Positions 12,950-18,990 of a DNA stretch of 20,173 nucleotides are shown in pieces (the stretch's first letter is position 1; every line of letters begins with the position of its first letter). The notes beneath the pieces were generated by a model. It searched no databases. It saw only the letters and a list, made by a program, of their open reading frames with translations, and was not told the origin of the DNA. The stretch covers positions 1-20,173 of the IMG/VR virus record IMGVR_UViG_3300034092_000391, one strand, 5' to 3'. Position numbers and translations under genes: made by a program. Origin of the DNA: a virus.

Positions 12950-12966
12950 CCAGTTTTCCGAACTGG
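12950..12966. other. 17-nt perfect hairpin after the tailspike gene
   Basis: CCAGTT-TTCCG-AACTGG forms a six-pair stem with a five-base loop, starting a few bases after the tailspike stop codon on the minus strand. The sequence that follows on that strand is not U-rich, so it is a weak or non-canonical terminator at best, or an end-protecting or processing hairpin. Confidence 0.45.
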
Positions 12967-12972
12967 TACGGG

Positions 12973-14568
12973 TTAAAGAGAAGCGATGATAAAAGCCAAC
13001 AGTTCTTCGTAACGGACACCGTAACGATTTCCAGATGGTTTTGCTGCGCGAATAATGACTCCCGCATCGTCAAGCATTTCAAGTTCTGCATCCCATTCGT
13101 CATAACAAAAAACCGCATACTTTTCAGCAACAAGTCCTTCAGCTTCAAATGCAGTCTTAACTTCCTGTGCAATAACGCCAAAGTGAATACGGGCATCATC
13201 ACCTTTAGCTGTAACCGCATCATTGAACCTAAATGACCGGATCATTCCTTTTAGTCGTGTAGCTACTGCTTTTTCAGTTGTGGACAAGTTTTGCACTTGC
13301 TGTTTTTCACGAGCATCGGAAGTATTGATTGCGCCTGTCGCTGCGAACACAACACTCCAGCGCAGCGAACTGCGGCCAAGCGTTTTAAGGTTGTCATCGC
13401 CGGGAGAAAAAGCAGCCGATCCACTTTCCCATAGAGATGTCGTAAAGTTAATTGAGGCGTTAAGGTAGTTAAAACTCGATGATGTTTGAGGTTGAATATA
13501 GATATTTGCGTTGTTTCCAAGATTGTCTACAAAATCAAGGCCAGATATAGTTCCTTTAGATATTAGCTTTGGTCGCTTTACTGCTCCATTGTTCATGGTG
13601 ATTTGCCATGTGCCTGCTGATGGCAACCAATTTTTGTAGCCGCCAGTTTCATCCTCGTAGACTGAGTCGCTTAAAATTGTATCTGTACCTCCGGTTATAA
13701 AAGAACCAAAGAATGATGTATTCAATCCATTTGCGTATATGTGCCTATTTACGGTATTGCCTTCCCAATAGCAGCCCATGAACGAATTTGTTTCTGCTCC
13801 GCGAGTTCCGGTGGAACCAATGTAACAAGCGGTGTCCATGCCCTCAAAAGTAACAGCAAAAAACTTGTTCCCAGTTCCTCTTAAAGACAGACCAGTACCA
13901 CCACCCGCCCCGGAAATTCTACCGCCAAAGAATGCCCAAGTTGTTATTTGCTCTTTGGTAATTTCAGGGTCACCGAGTTCCAAAGCCACGCCGCCAGAAG
14001 GACGTGATGCAAGGCGCAAAAAGTTACAAGAATAAAACTGGTTGTACCATTGAGAAGGGCCACCAGAACCGGAAAGCGTTGAGTTCAACACTGTTACGCC
14101 AAGGCAACCACCACACCATTCAAAATTTACATTGGTAAAAGTCGAGTAAATAAATCCGATGGCATTAACTATTGTTTGCCCAGATGGTGTTGTTTCGCCA
14201 GAGATCAAAGCTAAATTGCTAATTGTTGGGGAAATAATATCGGCAGCAAGTCCAGATGTTGCAGCCGGACTTTTTATCCCTGTGGAATTTGTACCGTACA
14301 ACGCAAGCGTAGTTAAAAACTGTCCAGCACCCTGAAGGTTAACACCAGCTTTAAGAATTATTCCGTTGTATAAATATTTGCCAGCAGGCAAATAAACAAC
14401 ATTACCCCCACTACCAAATCCAACATTTGTATACGCTGCATTTGCGGCATCAACTGCCGCTTGAATTGCAACAGTTGAGTTTACTACCCCGGTTGGGTCA
14501 GCCCCATAATCAACTGCGTTAAAAACAGCGCCGTTAATCATAGAAAAAGTTGCTTTAGTTAACGCCAT
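12973..14568 (-). CDS. Tailspike: pectate-lyase-fold beta-helix with S74 self-cleaving chaperone (531 aa)
   Basis: Residues about 14-300 begin FNAVDYGADPTGVVNSTVAI and VVYLPAGKYLY, the standard opening of the pectate-lyase-like right-handed beta-helix of phage spikes, which binds and often cleaves surface polysaccharide. Beta-helix rungs follow. Residues 415-531 form an S74 intramolecular chaperone: the conserved SDAREK (Ser417, Lys422; spacing of five as in endosialidases) provides the autoproteolytic dyad, followed by FGVIAQEV and ending YGVRYEELLAFIIASL. The chaperone trimerises the spike and is then cut off. There is no recognisable head-binding domain at the N-terminus; only about 13 residues precede the helix. 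The enzyme's sugar specificity cannot be predicted. AAAGG upstream supports the start. Confidence 0.9.
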   Translation of the reverse strand: MALTKATFSMINGAVFNAVDYGADPTGVVNSTVAIQAAVDAANAAYTNVGFGSGGNVVYLPAGKYLYNGIILKAGVNLQGAGQFLTTLALYGTNSTGIKSPAATSGLAADIISPTISNLALISGETTPSGQTIVNAIGFIYSTFTNVNFEWCGGCLGVTVLNSTLSGSGGPSQWYNQFYSCNFLRLASRPSGGVALELGDPEITKEQITTWAFFGGRISGAGGGTGLSLRGTGNKFFAVTFEGMDTACYIGSTGTRGAETNSFMGCYWEGNTVNRHIYANGLNTSFFGSFITGGTDTILSDSVYEDETGGYKNWLPSAGTWQITMNNGAVKRPKLISKGTISGLDFVDNLGNNANIYIQPQTSSSFNYLNASINFTTSLWESGSAAFSPGDDNLKTLGRSSLRWSVVFAATGAINTSDAREKQQVQNLSTTEKAVATRLKGMIRSFRFNDAVTAKGDDARIHFGVIAQEVKTAFEAEGLVAEKYAVFCYDEWDAELEMLDDAGVIIRAAKPSGNRYGVRYEELLAFIIASL

Positions 14569-14614
14569 AATTAACCTTTTTTTGTTGTGCGATTTTAGTA
14601 AATACCATCATAAT

Positions 14615-15751
14615 TTAAACAAAATAAGTGATGGCTCCGTAGATGCCAGCAGAGGCATCTATGGCTACAAAAGCACTGGTTCCTCCACCAGTCGGCATAG
14701 CAAGAACCCCCATACTTGCACTAGCATTTGCAATAAATACTGAAGGGAGATTTGATGCTGGCAAAGTTAAGCTAGAAAAATCATAGATTATTCCACCGAC
14801 TTGTAAACCTAAACTTCCGTTAACAAACGGCAGGTCTTTTATTAGCATATTTCCAGTACCGGTGTGTGCTGTCCACGCTATATTAAATTGCAAGGTTACC
14901 TGCCTACCAACTTTTACATAAGTGCCAAGCTGTGATGTATATGTCCCCGTTCCAGCACTGCTTGAGCCATTAATAGTTGGAGTCCAAGTACCTTCCTCAT
15001 AGTCAGCCAGCAACTCGCTTGTTCCTGTTCCAGCGGTAGCTGCAAAGTCAATTCCAAAACCGCTTGCAGGGATTACATTTCCGGACAGCTTAATATTGCC
15101 TACAACGTCTAGTTTTTCTGCTGGCGTAATGATACCGATACCTACACGGTTGTTTGTTGCGTCGGTAAAAAACAGATTGGCATCTGTGTCGCCTTCAATC
15201 CGCACGTTGAATACAGCGCCTATATCGTTAATCACAAGATTGGTCGTGCCGATAATCATTTTCTCGGTAGATGCGCCGCCTGTTGCAGTCTCAAAGTGGA
15301 TCTGACCTGTTTCAGCCGTTGACGTTGGGCTAAGAATTGATCCGTGAATGAGAGCGTATTGCTGTTTGTTGCCAGCCGAATCTTGGCCGTTAAACTCAAT
15401 CTCTCCGATTGTGTCGGAGGCGGCTGGGCTTGCCGAGTTTCGGTACAGGTCAAGCAGTGGGCTGGCTGTTGCACCAGCGTCTGTAGAGTTCAGCGTTACG
15501 TTAGCAAAGTTGCCATCGCTTCCGCCTTCTACACGCTGCCACACAGCGCCGTTGTAGACAATCCAATCGCCTGCACCAAAGAACAACAAGATTCCGTTAA
15601 AAGTCTGTGTGCCTGCGGTGCTGACTACGTAATAATCGCCTTTTACCCCAGTTCCATCAGCCAGTGTTGGAGTGTTTGTGCTGGCGTCCCAAGTGCCTTT
15701 GTAGTTCAATGCTCCAATGGCATTGGTTATAGATGAGACTGTCTTTAACAT
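14615..15751 (-). CDS. Tail fibre protein (378 aa)
   Basis: The N-terminal 80 residues (ALNYKGTWDASTNTPTLADG, GDYYVVSTAG, DWIVYNGAVWQRVEGG) are a small Trp/Gly-rich domain common at the start of fibre proteins of cyanophages and other environmental phages. The central region includes RIEGDTDANLFFTDATNNRV, then GIGIITPAEKLDVVGNIKLSG, a fibre segment usually found ahead of a knob. YEEGTWTPTI at 251-260 opens a C-terminal beta domain typical of fibre tips, ending YGAITYFV. No S74 chaperone is present. It lies between the head-binding-like gene and the tailspike gene. It probably contributes to receptor recognition; the receptor is unknown. Confidence 0.85.
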   Translation of the reverse strand: MLKTVSSITNAIGALNYKGTWDASTNTPTLADGTGVKGDYYVVSTAGTQTFNGILLFFGAGDWIVYNGAVWQRVEGGSDGNFANVTLNSTDAGATASPLLDLYRNSASPAASDTIGEIEFNGQDSAGNKQQYALIHGSILSPTSTAETGQIHFETATGGASTEKMIIGTTNLVINDIGAVFNVRIEGDTDANLFFTDATNNRVGIGIITPAEKLDVVGNIKLSGNVIPASGFGIDFAATAGTGTSELLADYEEGTWTPTINGSSSAGTGTYTSQLGTYVKVGRQVTLQFNIAWTAHTGTGNMLIKDLPFVNGSLGLQVGGIIYDFSSLTLPASNLPSVFIANASASMGVLAMPTGGGTSAFVAIDASAGIYGAITYFV

Positions 15752-15759
15752 GGCAATTC

Positions 15760-16218
15760 CTAGTTGTAAACAACTTCAATGATAGATGTGTATGGCGGTG
15801 CTTCGCTAAACGTTACCGTGCCGCTACTGACAGTGTAAGTATTTCGATTTTGGTAAACGCCATTGATGTAAATAGCTGTAAAACCGTTGACCACCGAGAA
15901 AGCAACCTGCGAACCTGTGCCAGTAAAATTAGTGGCAAAAGTGGTGCCGTTGATGTTGTCCACTGTCCAGATCAGCACGTTGCTACTGTCGTACAAGGCA
16001 AACTTATAGACATCCCCACTAAGCCATACATTAGCCTCGCCACGGCTGTCTAGGATGATAGGGTTAGTGTTGGCAATGTTGCCAGTGGAATCGGTGTAGG
16101 ACGCCAATGGCGTTGTTGTACCGGCAGCGTAGGTGTACAGCTTCCCACCCGATAGCGGAGCGCCATTCAAATCAAAGAATTGCAGCTTAGGCGTGGGTGA
16201 TAGGGATGTTGTAGCCAT
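15760..16218 (-). CDS. Tailspike head-binding-like adaptor protein (152 aa)
   Basis: Residues 10-90 (PKLQFFDLNGAPLSGGKLYT, AAGTTTPLASYTDSTG, NPIILDSRGEANVWLSG, YKFALYDSSNVLIWTVDNI) have the strand order of the N-terminal head-binding domain that anchors P22-type tailspikes to the tail. In most spikes this domain is fused to a beta-helix; here the protein ends after a second small beta domain (residues 100-152, TAIYINGVYQNRNTYTVSSG, VTFSEAPP) of a type found as an adaptor in marine and freshwater phage tails. It is therefore probably a separate adaptor. No ribosome-binding site precedes the ATG, and the intrinsic terminator lies immediately upstream, so expression should be low and dependent on read-through. 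Confidence 0.8.
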   Translation of the reverse strand: MATTSLSPTPKLQFFDLNGAPLSGGKLYTYAAGTTTPLASYTDSTGNIANTNPIILDSRGEANVWLSGDVYKFALYDSSNVLIWTVDNINGTTFATNFTGTGSQVAFSVVNGFTAIYINGVYQNRNTYTVSSGTVTFSEAPPYTSIIEVVYN

Positions 16219-16229
16219 AATTTTTTAGT

Positions 16230-16265
16230 AAAAAAGGGAACCGCCCTTGCGAACAGTTCCCTTTT
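16230..16265 (-). terminator. Intrinsic (Rho-independent) terminator after the capsid genes
   Basis: On the minus strand a perfect ten-pair stem (AAAAGGGAAC against GTTCCCTTTT, arms at 16256-16265 and 16232-16241) with a 14-base loop is followed at once by a U-run that continues to 16230. It stands 19 bases past the stop of the capsid accessory gene and before the next start at 16218, which is where a terminator that trims transcription between coat and tail genes would lie. Confidence 0.88.
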
Positions 16266-16284
16266 GTTTTTGATGAAACAGAGT

Positions 16285-16716
16285 TTAGAACGCTGTGAAA
16301 TCAGTACCGTACACGTAAACGTCAACCGTGCCACCAGCAACAGCAGTTCCGATCCGGACGTAGAACACTTGCGCCGAAATGTTTGCCGTGCCAGTTGCCG
16401 CCACCACCGTAGATTTGGTGACAAAGGCTGAACTGGTGTTGCTGGTCAGTGCTGCGTTGGTCACAATTTCAGTGCCCGTACCGCCGGCGCCCGTCCAGAT
16501 TGCCAAAGCAGCTGTTGCAACATCTTTGTTGGCGTTTGTGATAACGACATTGGTGATGTTGTAGGTGGTGGTGTTGATGACGGGCAAGGTAATTGCCGCA
16601 TCGCCGGTAGCATTGACTGAAACGCCAGTTGCGTAAGCAATCAAGCGAATAGCCTGGTTGCTGGACAGAACTTGCGGGTGAACGGTCGTGGTTGTTGCTG
16701 CGCCTGGATTTGCCAT
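16285..16716 (-). CDS. Small beta-rich protein following the coat gene; possible capsid decoration protein (143 aa)
   Basis: I placed the start at the ATG at 16716 (MANPGAATTTTVHPQ) because AAGGAG lies eight to thirteen bases upstream. An upstream in-frame ATG at 16764 would overlap the coat gene and has no such site. The sequence is Thr/Ala/Val-rich and predicted all-beta, with the strand-like segments NITNVVITNANK and STVVAATGTANISAQVFYVRIG and a terminal VDVYVYGTDFTAF. It begins 25 bases after the coat stop and ends at a strong terminator, so it would be made at coat-like levels. That fits a decoration or cement protein, but no family is recognised. Confidence 0.7.
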   Translation of the reverse strand: MANPGAATTTTVHPQVLSSNQAIRLIAYATGVSVNATGDAAITLPVINTTTYNITNVVITNANKDVATAALAIWTGAGGTGTEIVTNAALTSNTSSAFVTKSTVVAATGTANISAQVFYVRIGTAVAGGTVDVYVYGTDFTAF

Positions 16717-16741
16717 GATAGTTACTCCTTGATGGTGAGTG

Positions 16742-17989
16742 TTAAGCGGCAACCCGGCAAGCAAGCTCGGGGTACAGCGGTGCCCAGCCGTAGAGAACGT
16801 CTACACGGGTTGGGATAGAGTCATTGTTGATGGTGTACTGACGCACAACACGCATGGACAAACCAAGTTCCTTGTCAGCAGCACGGCCAGCAAAATGGAC
16901 ACCGTCGGGCAGCTCAAGGTCAGCACAGGCCATCGTGAACGCATTTTTGTGCATAACAATGTTCTGCGGAGAAACCGTGCCGGTGTTGTTGAACGGGGTC
17001 ACAACTGCGGTTGCGCTGGTGCTGTTGACAACCACATTCTGGAATTGACCAGCAGTGATCACAGCAGGGCTGACGATCACAGAAGTCGTACCACCCGTCG
17101 CAACAGTCACATCAGCCTGCACGACAAAGCTACGCAGACGGTTGGAGCCGTAAGCAGCGCGATTCTGTGGGTTAGCTGCAAAGATGTTTGCAATGGTGAT
17201 GGTGTCGCCTTGCTTGAGTCCAGCCGTCGCAGTAGTAGCAGTCAGAGCAATGGTGGACGTTGATGCCCAGCCGCTGGTCAGAAAGCCCGTTGCCGTTGTG
17301 GTAGCGCAAGCCAAGGTAGCAGTAGCGTAGGAACCGAAAGTCTGGCTAACAACGTTCTGATCCATCTTCCACATCATGCCTGCCGAGTCCTTGCCCATCA
17401 TGCCGCGCTCGTATTGCTTGGCAATGGTGTTGGATGGCACGAACAGACCTTTAAGCGAGTCCACGATCGTTGCGCCGGTAAACGGTTCAACAATGCAAGC
17501 CCTGCGACCATCGCGTGGTGCGCCCTCAGAGTCCAGATACGCGCCTGCGGTCAGGTAGGTCAGCAAGCTGGTCGGGACAGTACCGGCAGTGCCGACAATG
17601 TTGGCAGTGGCGTTTTTAGCCATTACCAAACCATCACGGTCAATCTTGTTGGCAATAGCAGCGACGGCTGGTTTCAGCACTCGGTCGCTAAAGCGGTCAA
17701 GTGACAGCGCCAGGTCTTGCGTGGTGAACTGCGTATCAACGTGAAATTGCGTGGACAGGGTAACGGGAACAGAAGTCTCGTTAAAGTCTTCAACGTTCAA
17801 CGCTGGCCCACTGGTGCCAACAAAACGACCAGGGCGGCGAACATTCAATGTCGCGCCAATCTTTGCGCCAGTTACAGCGAACTGGTCATCGTAGTTACGT
17901 TCGACCTGGCTCGTAAAAGTCAGTTCGTTTTCCAGCACCATCAACGCTTCGTTGGTGATCATGCTGATGGTAAGCAAATTATTTGCCAT
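16742..17989 (-). CDS. Major capsid (coat) protein, P22 gp5-like (415 aa)
   Basis: Forms the icosahedral shell. Length is close to P22 coat (430 aa). The N-terminal half has the HK97-fold landmarks of this family: an N-arm with TNEALMVLENELTFT, then GATLNVRRPGRFVGTSGPAL and the long spine helix around VLKPAVAAIANKIDRDGLVM. Residues about 223-345 correspond to the extra insertion domain of P22 coat, recognisable by ATAGLKQGDTITIANIFAAN, which lines up with the MKRGDKISFAGV element of P22. The C-terminal section includes YTINNDSIPTRVDVLYGW. AGGAAATATCATG gives a good ribosome-binding site. It lies directly downstream of the scaffold gene, as in P22. Confidence 0.93.
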   Translation of the reverse strand: MANNLLTISMITNEALMVLENELTFTSQVERNYDDQFAVTGAKIGATLNVRRPGRFVGTSGPALNVEDFNETSVPVTLSTQFHVDTQFTTQDLALSLDRFSDRVLKPAVAAIANKIDRDGLVMAKNATANIVGTAGTVPTSLLTYLTAGAYLDSEGAPRDGRRACIVEPFTGATIVDSLKGLFVPSNTIAKQYERGMMGKDSAGMMWKMDQNVVSQTFGSYATATLACATTTATGFLTSGWASTSTIALTATTATAGLKQGDTITIANIFAANPQNRAAYGSNRLRSFVVQADVTVATGGTTSVIVSPAVITAGQFQNVVVNSTSATAVVTPFNNTGTVSPQNIVMHKNAFTMACADLELPDGVHFAGRAADKELGLSMRVVRQYTINNDSIPTRVDVLYGWAPLYPELACRVAA

Positions 17990-18009
17990 GATATTTCCTA
18001 GAAAAATGG

Positions 18010-18900
18010 TTATCGAATTTGCCCATTCAGTCTACCGGCTTTCCAAGCTTGGAAGCTGCCATGAAACTGCCCATCAGCAGTCAATGCAACATCGCGCCCG
18101 TTAGCGGCTGACCGAATAGGATTAATCGGTGCGCTTGCCTTACTTCTCTGCACAACAGGCTTTGAGTCTTGTTTCTCAAACATAGCCTCTAACTTCCCAA
18201 TCTGTCGCAACTGTGCTGATGGCGTCATCCCTTGCAGCTTTTCAACGAACTCAGGGTTGTCAGCAAGGTGGTACAACAACTGCGGCCCTACATCTGATTC
18301 GAATATGGCATCTCGCACTTCATTGACTACCGTCATGTCTGCGCTTTTTACCACTCGCTCAAAATCTGGCATCGCTGCTTTCGCCTGGTTAACCCGTTCC
18401 ACCCAAGTGTTTAACACTTGTTCTTTCTCGGCTTGAACCTTGGCCTGTACTGCCTTCTGTCTTTCTTCCCCTAATCGCTGGTCAACCTTAAAGTCTGTCA
18501 ATGCTTTCGCATATTCAAACATATCGGTGAACTGGCTTGGATCTGGTTCGGCATCGCCTTTGGGGGCTTGTTTCCGTTCCATGTCCGCTAACCGCTGCTC
18601 CAGGCTTACCCTAGCTTCGCGCTCCCGCATTGCTTCTTGCTTTGCATCGTCGCGGTCTTTGGTTACCTTCTCAAACCGTCGCTCAATCTTAGGTCGTCTT
18701 TTTTCCTCTGTTGTTTGCTGCTCGTCACTGGCAGGCTCACTCTGACTGTCATCATCCAGCGGCTCTATTGTTTCAATAGCCTCGCGTGGCGTTTTGTCAG
18801 CTAAACCTAGTTTTTCAGCTTGGTATTCAGCTAAATTCTCGCTAGTCACCGTACTGGCTTCTAGTCTTTTCTGCGTTTCACTCACTACCACTTCAGACAT
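18010..18900 (-). CDS. Scaffolding-like protein (296 aa)
   Basis: A highly charged, almost entirely helical protein between portal and coat, the position of P22 scaffold gp8 (303 aa), with nearly the same length. Residues 40-75 are acidic and Gln/Glu-rich and probably disordered; residues 70-115 and 130-175 are coiled-coil-like (KRRPKIERRFEKVTKDRDDA, and QAKVQAEKEQVLNTW). Residues about 195-240 contain VRDAIFESDVGPQLLYHLADNPEF and QIGKLEAMFEK, a pattern shared with scaffold-like proteins of many environmental podoviruses. The basic C-terminus, needed for coat binding in P22 scaffold, is represented by Arg/Lys-containing residues 255-296. GGAG precedes the ATG, and a strong hairpin lies just upstream. 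Confidence 0.85.
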   Translation of the reverse strand: MSEVVVSETQKRLEASTVTSENLAEYQAEKLGLADKTPREAIETIEPLDDDSQSEPASDEQQTTEEKRRPKIERRFEKVTKDRDDAKQEAMREREARVSLEQRLADMERKQAPKGDAEPDPSQFTDMFEYAKALTDFKVDQRLGEERQKAVQAKVQAEKEQVLNTWVERVNQAKAAMPDFERVVKSADMTVVNEVRDAIFESDVGPQLLYHLADNPEFVEKLQGMTPSAQLRQIGKLEAMFEKQDSKPVVQRSKASAPINPIRSAANGRDVALTADGQFHGSFQAWKAGRLNGQIR

Positions 18901-18918
18901 GGATTACTCCAAGGATTT

Positions 18919-18950
18919 GCCCCGTAAGAACCCACGGGTCGGGTTGGGGC
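18919..18950 (-). promoter_or_regulatory. Structured leader hairpin upstream of the scaffold ribosome-binding site
   Basis: On the minus strand GCCCC-AACCC pairs with GGGTT and then, after a five-base bulge, with GGGGC (arms 18941-18950 with 18919-18923 and 18929-18933; loop of seven). The ten-pair, mostly G-C structure ends about eight bases before the GGAG of the scaffold gene. It lacks a U-run, so it is not a terminator. Control of translation or protection of a 5' end is possible. Confidence 0.6.
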
Positions 18951-18980
18951 ATTATTACCCAAAAACAAAAGGTTATGCAA
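18951..18980 (-). promoter_or_regulatory. Candidate weak sigma70-type promoter for the scaffold-coat unit
   Basis: Reading the minus strand, TTGCAT (18980-18975, three of six matches to TTGACA) is followed after 18 bases by AATAAT (18956-18951, five of six matches to TATAAT). Transcription would begin near the start of the leader hairpin. The -35 match is poor, so the call rests on spacing, the -10 box and the position between portal and the highly expressed capsid genes. Confidence 0.35.
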
Positions 18981-18990
18981 CTACTGCATA
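18974..18990. other. 17-nt hairpin overlapping the portal stop codon
   Basis: TATGCA-ACTAC-TGCATA is a perfect six-pair stem with a five-base loop that contains the portal stop codon. On the minus strand it is followed by a T-rich stretch (CCTTTTGTTTTTGG), so it could act as a weak terminator or attenuator. Four of its six pairs are A-T. Confidence 0.4.

Noticed and set aside
12876-13223. 115-codon minus-strand frame overlapping the tailspike 3' end
   Set aside because: Out-of-frame reading of the S74 chaperone region, Leu/Lys-rich with no domain. The S74 frame is well supported.
14569-14614. Possible terminator between the fibre and tailspike genes
   Set aside because: T-rich sequence is present on the plus strand, but the only long stem (seven pairs) has a 33-base loop and lies in the wrong order relative to a U-run on the minus strand.
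16717-16764. Upstream extension of the capsid-partner gene to the ATG at 16764
   Set aside because: It would overlap coat, has no ribosome-binding site, and the AAGGAG before 16716 fits the shorter form.
16739-17263. 174-codon plus-strand frame opposite the coat gene
   Set aside because: Antisense to a confidently identified coat protein; low-complexity translation with no initiation signal.
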